In this document: positions 29,601-38,899 of the stretch, piece after piece
How the letters are laid out: every line of letters begins with the position of its first letter
How positions within the stretch are numbered: the stretch's first letter is position 1
From: Gracilariopsis chorda
Taxonomy: Eukaryota > Rhodophyta > Florideophyceae > Gracilariales > Gracilariaceae
DNA: 64,000 nucleotides
NCBI GenBank assembly: GCA_003194525.1
Contig: NBIV01000041.1
Location: 248,001 to 312,000 of the forward strand
Direction of reading: 5' to 3'
Translations under genes and position numbers: made by a program
Notes under the pieces: generated by a model
Database searches by the model: none
What the model was told of the DNA's origin: nothing
The model's input: only the letters and a program-made list of their open reading frames with translations

Positions 29601-30089
29601 ATGCGGACTGCTTCGTTTTTGGCCAAATCTACGGCTGCCAATGCTGTTTTGTTTGCATTTGCCGCTGTGTCCGGTAGCGTTGGGGTTAGCGGTGAAGCAG
29701 GTCTAGGAGCAGGGACAAATCACACTTCTGCTGTAGCTAATGCACTGGGGGGACGTGCGTGTGCATTATTGACGAACGGGGCAAACGGGGGTGTGATGTC
29801 TGGAACGGCAGCAACTCCACTACATGTGGCGTTAGCAAAGCCGTCAATGCCGTGTCAGCTATGGCGCACAGATCGGGCACTGGGCGTAACGTTCTTTATG
29901 TTGGGATTTCTAGGGATGATGATGGAGGAACGCGGCATGTCGCGCGGAATGGGCATAAACATGGACAAGGCGCCTGAACCAGAGATCGGGGACGCAACGA
30001 CATTTGGAGACGTGAAGGGGTATGAAGAGGCGAAAGCGGAGCTCGAGGAAATTGTTCACTGCAAGTCCGAGAGCAGAGGACCAGTATGA
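29601..30089 (+). pseudogene. N-terminal fragment of an FtsH/YME1-type AAA protease
   Basis: The frame encodes an Ala/Gly-rich leader like an organelle targeting sequence, a membrane segment LGVTFFMLGFLGMMM, a short linker, and then TTFGDVKGYEEAKAELEEIV, the signature that opens the AAA domain of i-AAA/FtsH metalloproteases (TFxDVKGxDEAKxELxEIV). It then runs into unrelated residues and stops. Walker A, Walker B and the HExxH zinc site are missing, so it cannot work as a protease. Its position inside the Harbinger element suggests capture of the 5' part of a host gene. It could still be expressed as a short membrane protein. Confidence 0.75.
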
Positions 30090-30253
30090 ATTATCATCTA
30101 TGGCGATATTGCGAAACTAGTGTACAAGGCTAGCCCGTAACCCTTTATCTACGCTTCTGATATGCTTTCCAAAGATTCAGTTAGAGTATGGAGATGGTTA
30201 TACTGCCAAGGCATCGTAAAAGGACATGGCTACAACCACTACACTACGCGAGC

Positions 30254-31723
30254 CTATTCATCTATACCCAGCACCGTTGCAAACAAATCGTTGTAGCTGT
30301 CGGAGCCACTCTCCAACCGTAACACCCCAAGGCGACTCTTCGGGCTAATATTCTCTGCCCTCAGCTCCGGACCCGCCAAGAAGAACGGCGACACAGCATC
30401 CGGGTTTACCCGGAATGTGAAGTTTATGCCCGGGTTTCTTTCCTCACTCTGCTTGACACGATGGGCGAGGTATACCACTATAGTGATAGCCAGCATCATG
30501 GCCACGGCTGCCAGAACCGCCCCAACCCAACCCCTGGTGCCATCTGCGCGCATCAGTTTGACAATACCGACTGCAAACGCAAACCAGAAGACCGCTACAC
30601 CATTCAAGCTGTTCCCGATCCACAGCATGGAATCCCCAACATCCCCCAAAATGTGCACCGCTGCCTGAGATGGCCCTTGTTCAAAGTCGGGGTTATGGGC
30701 GCAGCGGCTAGCTTGGCCAACGCCACCGCAGACGAGGTGGGCTGTCGATAGTCCAATCGAGACACCAATAGCCCCTGCCAAAGCCCCCGCAAGAGCACGT
30801 TGTCCGAGGGCGAGACCGCTGGCGAGGGGCCATATGACTGCCACAAGCCCGATTACGACAGTCTCCAGTCCGGCCTCTCTTCGGGCTTGGGCCGCGCGAA
30901 GTATCCACTCGGTTGCAGAAGACGCAATTGCAGCTGCCCCAGTTCCGGACCCCTGTCGGCACTTCCTTCTCACTGCATCTCGTGTGTGGTGGGCGCCGAA
31001 TATCATCGCTGCAATAAACAACATTACCCCCCAAACCCCAACTACCATGGAAAGGAAGACCAGTCTTTCTGAGATGTCTATCATATCCACATCTGTGATG
31101 TGCCTCGACGGGCTCAAGGTTTTCGTGCCTCCGAGAGAGCGGGATCCCGACAGTAACCCGGTCTCTTGCAACAGTACCCATTTCAACACCAAGCAGCACA
31201 TGACCCCACATACTCCCAGCAAAGCCGCGAACATTGTCCAGAAGCTCTGCGTAAAGCCCTTTAGCTTCGAATTGTCATCCATACCGACTCCTGATAATCC
31301 ACAGAGTTTGTTAATGGCATGTGCGCTTTCCATGATACGGCCAACACAGCATATTGCGAGCACAGGAGCCATGTTGCACAGCATTTCAAGGGCACATAGA
31401 CCAATCCCGTAAGCTCGGAGTAGAGTGTACGACACCAAAGTCGCTAAAACGGCAACGAACATGCCTCCGACGGTCCATAGGAGGCCCATCCCCAGGGCTT
31501 CCGTAAGGTACGCACCATCCTTGTCTGTCGTCTTCTTCATTACCCGCTGAACACAGGATTCCATGACGCTTGTACCTTGTTCCACAGATAGGCTATATAG
31601 AACAGCACAAATACTCCCAAATAGCATGCACAGGAACAGGCACAACGGGATTTGAGACACTCGAGGGAAGTCAAAGCCATGTGAATCGAGTAGTTGATAT
31701 CGTACATTGTTCAGATGGAGCAC
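30254..31723 (-). CDS. Truncated, catalytically altered H+-pyrophosphatase-like membrane protein
   Basis: This is a 489-residue, stop-free protein with about nine or ten membrane segments. It lines up with the C-terminal half of membrane H+-pumping pyrophosphatases. LVSYTLLRAYGIGLCALEML fits LVSYxLAGLYGIALAAVGML; AVHILGDVGD (356-364) and GNSLN (370-374) fit the AAVxGDTVGD and GPSLN motifs. The catalytic block that should read YGPISDNAGGIAEM is VGRIMESAHAINKL (127-140): the conserved Asp, Asn and GG residues are gone. The usual protein is near 760 residues; the N-terminal half with its own pyrophosphate-binding motifs is not found upstream. It lies inside the Harbinger element between other gene fragments. 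It could be a captured host gene evolving a new, non-pumping role, or a fragment that has kept its frame by chance. Confidence 0.68.
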   Translation of the reverse strand: MLHLNNVRYQLLDSHGFDFPRVSQIPLCLFLCMLFGSICAVLYSLSVEQGTSVMESCVQRVMKKTTDKDGAYLTEALGMGLLWTVGGMFVAVLATLVSYTLLRAYGIGLCALEMLCNMAPVLAICCVGRIMESAHAINKLCGLSGVGMDDNSKLKGFTQSFWTMFAALLGVCGVMCCLVLKWVLLQETGLLSGSRSLGGTKTLSPSRHITDVDMIDISERLVFLSMVVGVWGVMLFIAAMIFGAHHTRDAVRRKCRQGSGTGAAAIASSATEWILRAAQARREAGLETVVIGLVAVIWPLASGLALGQRALAGALAGAIGVSIGLSTAHLVCGGVGQASRCAHNPDFEQGPSQAAVHILGDVGDSMLWIGNSLNGVAVFWFAFAVGIVKLMRADGTRGWVGAVLAAVAMMLAITIVVYLAHRVKQSEERNPGINFTFRVNPDAVSPFFLAGPELRAENISPKSRLGVLRLESGSDSYNDLFATVLGIDE

Positions 31724-31799
31724 GGGGAGTTCGCGGTTCCTGTTGTTCGCTCCTTCCGTGACAAGACGACGCGGTCTGCACCTTCTGGCTGCATTCGCC

Positions 31800-32340
31800 G
31801 TAGTTAATTGTGGCAGCTCGTACCTGTCAATGGTTGCGTCAGCGACTTTCTGAAAGCTTGATCACGATCCAAAGAGGGACCAACTCAGTCCTGCAGCACA
31901 GACGGGCGAGCAGGTGCGACTGGCTATGAGGGGAGAGCTGCGTGATCTGCGGATGAGCGCTGCGCTGGACAAGCGGCGCGAAGCGCAACACGCCACCGGT
32001 GCTGATGCCGTGCTCGAGTCGCCGCGCGCCGTGGGCGGCTACAGCAGTCTGTGACTGTTCGCTTTTTTTTGTGTTATTTTTGAGCGCTTCTCGTTGGTCG
32101 CTGGTGGTGCTTTTTGGTTGCTGTATGACTGTGGCTGTTTGAGCTTTGCGCTTCGCGCGGAGTGCGCTTTTGCTTTGCGCCTGACTGCGCTTTGGCTTTG
32201 GCTTCGCGCCTGACTGCGCTTTGGCTTTCGCTTTGGCTTTCGCTTCACGACTGGCTGCGCTTTCGCTTCGCAACGCACTGCGCTTTCGCTTTTGCTTCGC
32301 CACCGCCATCTCCCCACGCCGACGCCGCACGAAAGACCAG
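31800..32340. repeat. Low-complexity GCTTTGGCTTCGC-type repeat tract
   Basis: Short, irregular tandem units such as gctttgGCTTtcgc fill about 32150-32310, giving a Lys/Ala/Arg-rich frame on the minus strand and a Phe/Leu/Ala-rich one on the plus strand. I do not call a gene from either frame. Confidence 0.45.
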
Positions 32341-33060
32341 CGCGAGCGTGCAGGGCGGCGTGCACTTGCACGACGACCCGGCCACGTGGGGAAGGGACCC
32401 GCGAGCGCGTCTGCTACTCTCTTATCACGACCTGGAAAGAGCGCTGGAAAGGCACGGCTTGAACCGCGCGCGCGTTATCATCGGCGGCGCGCTGCTGCTG
32501 TTTGGCGGCGTGGTGGTTTGTTGGCCGCGAGTCAAGAGGTGAGACGTGGTTGAAGGCGTGGAGGTTGCGGCGGCTTCCTTGCCGGAGCAGCAATTGCAGA
32601 TGCAGGCGGCTGTTACGGTGAGGGGTTTGTTGCAAGAGAGGCCTACTGTCGATTAAGTTCAGGCGCTTTTGACGCAGGCTGTGCTTGGCTTGTTGCAGGA
32701 TGATCACTGTTGTGAAAGTGCAGTGGAATAAACTGCCCGCGTGTTCAATGACGCTTTGCAGTGGGATAATGTTATACAACAGAGATCTGAATATGTTTCG
32801 GCCGTGTTTGAGAAGGACAAGAGTAAGGAAAGTGCTTGAGTTTCTCATACTGAGGCGGTTCAAGCCATCGTGGACAACAATGATGTGCAGGATAGCGTGG
32901 CTACGGCTTTGTGGTCGGGGGTTAAGGCTATTATTGTTGATCGGAGAAGAAAGCATGTGCCGAGCAATGAGAGTGAGCGGGGTGCTAAGGTTAGTGCCGA
33001 TTGCAGCGCTGATGAACGCGATAAAAGCCACAATTACCCTCTTTTCGTTCGTATAGATGC
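32320..33060 (+). pseudogene. Remnant of a membrane-anchored protein, likely captured host gene
   Basis: Plus-strand coding text is broken into pieces. It begins HLHDDPATWGRDPRARLLLS, LERALERHGLNRARV and a membrane segment IIGGALLLFGGVVVCW, followed after a frameshift at about 32545 by ASLPEQQLQMQAAVTVRGLL, VQALLTQAVLGLLQDD, TARVFNDALQWDNVIQQRSE, YVSAVFEKDKSKES and VDNNDVQDSVATALWSGVKA, interrupted by three stops. The second part is a string of related helices (LLxxxLxxLLxDxxV), which suggests a helical repeat. I do not recognise the protein. It lies between the pyrophosphatase-like gene and the SANT gene inside the Harbinger element. Confidence 0.4.
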
Positions 33061-33227
33061 CGTGAACCGATATCAAGACGCAGCTTGCTGTTCACTGGAG
33101 CGACAAGATAGACGCCATTCGAGCATTACGTACAAACACGGGCACCACCCTCGCCAGAAGCGAGAATGACAGATGAAGGATATCCTTTGGCTAAGTCTAC
33201 TCCAAAGAATTGCTTTTTACTTAGACT

Positions 33228-34390
33228 CTATTCTATTTTGCCCCTGTCACCGTCGCCACAATCGTTTCTGATGCGCGGCACCGTGCTATTTTGACTTCCG
33301 TTCGTGTACCTCTTTACCCTCCGTCGCCTGCGGCTCATCAAATCCGCCATGATCTCCTTGAACTCATAAGATTTAGGGTCCAAGAGTTTAAGCAGTTCCA
33401 CATCCTCTACTTCCTGCCTTTCCAATTCTGACCGCTCCGTTTCTTGCCTCAAGATCCTATTAACCTCGACTACACTTGATTGAATTCCCCGTAGAGTGTC
33501 CGTTACCCTTGATTCTTCTTTAGCGTTCTTCTCTTCTATTCTTCTTTTTTTTATTCCTTTCGGGCGTATTTCTTCATCCCTGGAAAGCAATGCTTCCTCG
33601 ATTTCCCTTTTCTTCGCCACATAGACATTCTTATCCATGTAAGGTTGAGCCTGTGAACGCTCATCAGCGCATTCTTTACCAACTGCTTCCATTCTAATTG
33701 TTTTACTCTCTTTTGTTGAGTTTGACCTCGTCTTTTTCTTGCCGCCTTCACCCGAAGACTTATCTGCTCAGAGAGATAATCTGCAGTAGAAATCCATTTG
33801 TACGGCGCCGCATACGCAATTATTCCATCTTTAGCCTTTCTGCCTGCTCTCTTTCGATACGGTTCTTGCACAATATCGTCCAATAAGTCGTCGTTTGCCC
33901 CTGATATATTCATTAACTTCACCCTACTCCGTGCAGCCAGAATGTGCTGCGTTTCTCTGGCTACCCTATGCCAAGTGCTTCTTAGAGACGGAGAGCTGCG
34001 ATCCATTTTGTACTTCCTTCTACATATGTCTTCTATTCCAGCCCACATTTTCTTGTCGCGCTGATTACAACCCTTTGCTGACTTTTCAATCCAAGCCTTT
34101 GCAAGAAACAATGTCTCATCTTGTGTAAAACCTTTTCCTCTACCACTTCGTCTCTCTGGTTTGTGTGTGCTTTCGTTCATATCGGTGCTATTCTCTTTAT
34201 CGCTTGATTCGCAATCTACATTACTGAATAAAGTATGATCGTACTGTTTTGATTTGCTGACTGACGATTGTTGTTGGTTTTCATTCTTTTCACAGGAGTA
34301 TTTTAGAGCGGATATGTATTTTGTTGTGTGCTCTGCTTCTTGTTTATTGCAATTGGACGCCTTCCACGTTGAAAATGTGGTTGGAGCCAT
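33228..34390 (-). pseudogene. SANT/trihelix partner protein of the Harbinger element (one frameshift)
   Basis: Harbinger elements need a second, Myb/SANT-like protein that carries the transposase to DNA. This frame has the trihelix signature KGFTQDETLFLAKAWIEKSA, then MWAGIEDICRRKYKMDRSS and SLRSTWHRVARETQHILAA, typical of the NAM/SANT-type partners of plants and algae. An Arg/Lys tract (RKRAGRKAKDG) follows. Near 33,690 the frame shifts, and the C-terminus continues MDKNVYVAKKREIEEALL, a coiled coil and LLKLLDPKSYEFKEIMADLM then RRRRR. The gene starts about 400 bp from the right TIR and converges on the transposase, as expected. Confidence 0.8.
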
Positions 34391-34886
34391 AATTTTGCGG
34401 GTTAAGCTGAAGAAAGGTTAAGAAACGGTGGAGAGGTTGATGGAATCATTTTGAAGCAAGATTTTAAGTTGTGAACAGATAGACTTTGTAGCAGAAAATG
34501 CTTTTCGTTGGCGCGAAGACTTGTTTCCCGCGCATTCTACCTGCCAGAAATCTGTTTCATATAAAAACAGTGCTCTGATAGGTCAATGCAGTCCTCAAAA
34601 CCCATTAAAATTTCAAAGCACGGTGTCTACTTTCATTTCTATATTTTCCCCGTAATGAAATGAAAAAAAAATCACAAGGCGGATATGGCAACGAGAAATG
34701 GCAATAACAACGCTGGTAGGGATGCCAAAATCGCCCAGGGCACGATATTTTAGGATTCTTTGACGATATAGAGCACTGGTAGACTTGCTCTAAGTCCAAC
34801 AGATACTCAACATTACTAGGGCTATAGTTACGGCGTTTTTGAGAATGTTTTGCGTTCTCGCAGATATCATCCACCTTGCTCATTAT

Positions 34887-35348
34887 TGTGATACGACTGG
34901 GCTACAAAAGCGTCCGGCCAGACACTGATGCGAGCTTGTCCAGCGATACTTGTAGTGAGCTTCCACGAGCGTAGGCGGAACCGAGTTTGAATGAACGAAT
35001 CAGCTTGTAGTGAGCTCCCACACTCCCCGGTCAAACTCGGTGGAGCCGAAGCGAAGCGTATGTAACGTTTTGACAACGTGTTGTGTAGATGTGTAGATGT
35101 GTAGGTGTGATTGTAGTGTAGATGTGTAGGTGTGATTGTAGTGTAGACGTGTAATACTCCCCGGTGATCGGTGTGACTTTGTGCGACGGAAAGTGCGGAG
35201 CAGAGGCAATGGTGACTGGTGAGAATCGAACTGTGTACCACAGCGGCAGCGATGAAGGCCCATAACCTGTGATACGACTGGGCTACAAAAGCGTCCGGCC
35301 AGACACTGATGCGAGCTTGTCCAGCGATACTTGTAGTGAGCTCCCACA
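34887..35348. mobile_element. Miniature LTR element (TRIM-like), 462 bp
   Basis: Direct repeats of about 80 bp begin TGTGATACGACTGGGCTAC at 34887 and 35270 and end near CCCACA; the TSD is ATTAT at 34882-34886 and 35349-35353. The interior is about 300 bp and non-coding, with a partial copy of the LTR end (cttgtagtgagctcccaca at about 35005) and a small tandem array of gtgtagatgtgtaggtgtga-like units (35087-35151). Frames crossing it are repeats of one another, not genes. Confidence 0.85.
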
Positions 35349-35479
35349 ATTATAACTTGTAATATGTGAACGTTATAACGGTAAATAGTTAGCTGTTTCA
35401 GAATCGGAAAAGAAAAGAATGATGCGTATGATTTTGAGCATGTTGACGGAGAGAGAAGTCATGAACAAAATTCAATGGT

Positions 35480-35541
35480 TTCCCTAGCGCACAAATGGCC
35501 ATGCAACTCTAATAAAGGTATAGCCATTTGTACGCTAGGGA
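35480..35541. repeat. Hairpin with 20-bp arms
   Basis: TCCCTAGCG(C/T)ACAAATGGC pairs with its inverted copy across a loop of about 22 bases, with one mismatch. It may be the remains of a small foldback element. Confidence 0.6.
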
Positions 35542-36029
35542 GATTCGCGTATTGCTCTTTTTTGACAGACGTAAGTGGCCAACATTTGGCAAAACGTCTG
35601 CAAGTCTCTCAATTGTTATTGTGTCCGATTTTGAAAAGCCTCACTTTCAGCAAACGCGGTTAAATTCTAAAGGAGCTCATTGGCTTCAACTTTGTCACTC
35701 CCTTAGAATGGCTTTTCTTGGAAAGGCCCAATGTTCTAGCGGACATGACCAGTTAAGCTGTAGGACTATTGGTTGATATCAGAGATTGCCGTACAAAGTA
35801 GATCCGCTCTCACATTTTTTGCCCGTCTGTTCTTGCACCAAGTGAGGGAAGCGATATGGACTCGCCGCCTGGTCTTTGCAAGAGACAGACGACAAACTGA
35901 CAAACCGACAACCTGTACCAAAGACGGACATCGCTCTTGTTCTCTGCTTGCCTTTGCGAGTGTAGGAATTACTTTAGAAGTATTTGCATAGAAGCTCAGA
36001 ACTGGCTTGGATATGCTGTTGAATACTCG

Positions 36030-36083
36030 CTGGTGAGCGCCAACGCGGCTGCTGGAAGGCGGGAGGAAGCAGCCGTCATTGGC
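36030..36083 (+). repeat. Dispersed repeat, copy 1
   Basis: The stretch gtgagcgccaacgcggctgc followed by a gggaggaagcagccgtcatt-like part is about 85% like 56785-56838. It lies in no recognised gene. Confidence 0.5.
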
Positions 36084-36875
36084 GGCATCCTGGTGGCTCT
36101 GGAAGTTAAAACAGAAGCCCGCGAAGCACCATTGTTTTCTGCAAGCCATCTGCATTTTTTTTGATCATGCATTCTTGATTTTGTAATTAAACCTTCATGG
36201 GTTCCTCACGACGATAGTCGGGGACTCCCGATCTGATCGTCGATAACCCTTTACTCCGAAGCTCGAGTCTGATCCAGAACTGGATGACCGGTGTCTGTTT
36301 ATAGCCTTCTACCCTTGGCATGTAAGAACTAAGCAGAGGTTGCGCACCCTTCCCTTCATATACTTGAAACACGAACATTGGCTGGCGGAGGGCAAGATAG
36401 AATAATCTGGTTACGGAAAGGAACGATTTAAGTTCCACGTGGCCTTTGCTGAGAAGCACAGCACGGTACACGAATGAAACCATACCAGAACAAGCACGTC
36501 ACCACACTTCGCGCACGTATGATAGATACCTTTGGTAGCTACCACGGGCACGGAAGGGCAGACTGGATTTTAAAACCACACTCAATGCCCTAACTTCAGC
36601 GTGGGTGGTTCATCTTCTGCCATGTTCAAAAGCCTGCTGCATCCGGTCGGCTACAACGCAAATAATCTTTGAGATACTCTCCACGTCTACCGAGAAGTGC
36701 ATCGAATGAGGGGAACGAGAACACATCACTGAGTTCCAACACCGAATGCTCAGGAATCTGCGCACTGCTTTCGGTCCTGTATATGTTGTGAGGTTATCGT
36801 GGACGCCTGTTCTCTTCCCAAACTCTTCAACAATCGTCAGAGTCGTCGAACACTGCTTGTCTGAGGTTTCCTACG

Positions 36876-37364
36876 ATGTCCACGTCACACGCTGATACGT
36901 CAACGGTTGCAATACCATGGTTCAATAACATATGGCTCAATGATAACTCTGCCGAGGCTGCACCGAGTACGCCATGTCGACGTCAAAGACCAACTTCACA
37001 GTCTGCTTCAAGCTCGCTTCATACTATTTCCACTATGTCTGCTATTGATCGGATATCTGTATGCAGTGTTCCGTCTTCAGCCCGTCAGTGCAGCGCACAG
37101 GAACTAGGGTGTGCTACGTCTAGTTCAGCCTCTTACGATCAGCTCTCAACACAACAGAAAAGTATTCCGGAACCTGGGAGGGACTTCGCGCTACAGATGC
37201 GACTATTGCAGATGAAGTCAGTTGGTCAAGGTCATTCTAATAAGGCACTCATAAGATTGGCGATGCGCGCTGATCGGGCAAAGACAACTGGATCGATCAA
37301 TAGACACAGAATGACAATCCAGGAGAATGGAACAACTGCGGCTGACATTTACAGAACCAGCTAA
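36876..37364 (+). CDS. Hypothetical Ser/Thr-rich protein, 162 aa
   Basis: Unrecognised. The frame starts MSTSHADTSTVAIPWFNN and is rich in Ser, Thr and Gln. The C-terminal part has a helical, basic stretch (DFALQMRLLQMKSVGQGHSN, then ALIRLAMRADRAK) that looks more protein-like. The stop at 37362-37364 is followed within 60 bp by a strong inverted repeat. There is no membrane segment or known motif. It is the first frame on the gene-island side with a plausible start; it could also be the end of a mobile-element gag. Confidence 0.35.
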   Translation: MSTSHADTSTVAIPWFNNIWLNDNSAEAAPSTPCRRQRPTSQSASSSLHTISTMSAIDRISVCSVPSSARQCSAQELGCATSSSASYDQLSTQQKSIPEPGRDFALQMRLLQMKSVGQGHSNKALIRLAMRADRAKTTGSINRHRMTIQENGTTAADIYRTS

Positions 37365-37421
37365 ATGCAAGTCGTGTGGAAAGGAAGGCCCAAACCATTA
37401 TTGTGTGTACAGTTCTCAACA

Positions 37422-37490
37422 GGTCATTGATGACTTCAACTCAGTAGGGGAGGGATTCCCTACCCTACTAAGTTGAAGTCATCAATGGCC
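37422..37490. repeat. 69-bp near-perfect inverted repeat
   Basis: Arms of 33 bp (GGTCATTGATGACTTCAACT then AGTAGGG and AGGG) with two or three mismatches meet over a tiny loop. It lies between the ends of the convergent genes at 36876 and 37623. It could be a shared transcript-end structure or a small foldback insertion. Confidence 0.8.
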
Positions 37491-37622
37491 TATTAGGGAA
37501 GTGTAAACTTGTATTTTGCCAACTGCATGGCAATGCGAGCGTGACCAGAGATTAATTTAGACTTGCCAGTGTTCGAGTTCTACCTATTTTTTGTTTACCT
37601 GGAATCCTACGATTAGTAGAAG

Positions 37623-38150
37623 TTAGGTGTTCAATCCTTTGTTTCGCTTCGATGATTCTTTCCGCCTTTTCTTCCGCTTCTTGCTGATTCCTTTGTCAAG
37701 AACTTTCTTTCCTTTCCCAAGCTTCTTCGTCTTGCGAGCTTTTTGGATCCTAGCAGCGATGATGTTGTCTTCAGTTTTTGAATCTTGGGCACTTCCGACG
37801 GTTTCAGCTATTTTGGTTTCATCGTACGTCTGCATAGTCTTTTTATCATGAGCATCAAGACGGGCCAATTTGGCGGTGCCATGCGGACGACATCTACGGC
37901 CTTCGCACGCCTCAAAGAGCGCTTTGTCATCAACAACTGTTTTGGCGGCTCCATAAGCGCTTTCCATCATCTTCTCCCACCATGCATCTTCAAAAGGACG
38001 TCTTTGAGCACCAACCCCCAGGTTGTCAAATCTCTTCTTGTGGACGAGTGCATCTACTATCCCGTTGCGCTTCCTGCCCAGCCCTGTGCCTTCCGTCCAT
38101 CCCATTTTAGAGAGCAGCTTTGCTCCAATACCGCCGATTGCCCCCATCAC
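37623..38150 (-). CDS. G-patch domain protein, GPATCH4-like
   Basis: G-patch proteins bind and stimulate DEAH-box RNA helicases. The motif opens the protein: GAIGGIGAKLLSKMGWTEGT then GLGRKRNGIVDALVHKKRFD and NLGVG, followed by FEDAWWEKMMESAYGAAK. The order NGI-x-x-AL, GVG and then F-x-x-x-WW fits GPATCH4 (a nucleolar partner of DHX15) better than PINX1, where the WW part is absent. The C-terminus is a very basic tail (RIQKARKTKKLGKGKKVLDK, then KKRKKRRKESSKR), fitting nucleolar location. The 175-residue protein is intronless and begins ATGATGGG at 38150; the second ATG is equally possible. Confidence 0.72.
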   Translation of the reverse strand: MMGAIGGIGAKLLSKMGWTEGTGLGRKRNGIVDALVHKKRFDNLGVGAQRRPFEDAWWEKMMESAYGAAKTVVDDKALFEACEGRRCRPHGTAKLARLDAHDKKTMQTYDETKIAETVGSAQDSKTEDNIIAARIQKARKTKKLGKGKKVLDKGISKKRKKRRKESSKRNKGLNT

Positions 38151-38899
38151 GAGAATCTGCTGATCCGGAAGGAATTGCCCCTAGCCACGACTGCTCATTC
38201 AACCGACGCCTTCACGTGTTGCAAATTGCCAGCTCGCCGGTCCGCCGGCGTCTCTATCGACGTCAGCTTTCATAAAATACAACCACGTGACAGTCTGACA
38301 TGTTAGTTGACACTTCTGCAACTCAAGCGTCTGGTTCGGTTTTTACTGGAAGATTATCAGAGTGTTGGATCGTGTACAACGGTACACGATACAAGACGGA
38401 GTGCTCTTCCTAAAGTAAGGTCTCGCACAATTTGTACTCCCAGCTACAGTAGCTAAACTTCAGGGTTCCATTCACTTGCCGGTTTATACGGAAGAATTTT
38501 GGTGTGTCGCACCTTTGGTAGGATTGCTAACCCTGTTGCATTTTAAATTGAAGCAACAGGTTGGTACATCATCATATCAATGAGTTTGAAGACGTTCCAC
38601 TATTAGGCCTGCTCAGCCTTGTTGCGACTTTTTGAACATCTTTCCTTTAAGCAAGACAGAGGAGAAACGGGTGAGATGTCCAATAGCCACATGATACTCG
38701 GGAACAAATCTGGTTCTAATCGAAATCCTTGTGAATTTCTATCCAAGGCGCCAAGTTACTTCCGGACGGATTCCAGTTGTGCAAGGCGATTTTTTTGAGG
38801 GATCATCCCTTGGCAGAGAGAGACAGCCTTGTAACCTCGTACCCGCTGCTACCTGATCTCCGCGCCGGGTGGGGAAGCATTTGAACACTCGCATCTCGA

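Larger units (their letters stand above)
27762..34790. mobile_element. PIF/Harbinger DNA transposon, 7.0 kb, with host-gene cargo
   Basis: The TIRs start GATCAAGTCTACCAGTG (27762) and, inverted at the other end, GAGCAAGTCTACCAGTG (ending 34790); 22 of about 25 bases match. The TSD is TAA at 27759-27761 and 34791-34793, the 3-bp TWA-type target expected for PIF/Harbinger. The TIR core AAGTCTACCAGT recurs at about 27840, a likely transposase-binding site. A transposase lies just inside the left end and its SANT-like partner just inside the right end, pointing at each other, which is the usual two-gene layout. The 3.8 kb between them holds fragments of cellular-type genes, so this is an element that has picked up cargo. 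Confidence 0.85.
35354..36875. other. Transition zone without a supported gene
   Basis: Several frames of 70-130 codons exist on both strands (for example 36187-36483 on the minus strand), but none shows a domain, a good start or a conserved look. One hairpin (35480-35541) and one dispersed repeat (36030-36083) lie here. It is probably old mobile-element debris between the repeat half and the gene island. Confidence 0.5.

Noticed and set aside
34867-35349. 160-codon minus-strand frame with internal repeats
   Set aside because: The repeated peptide is simply the translated LTR of the TRIM-like element.
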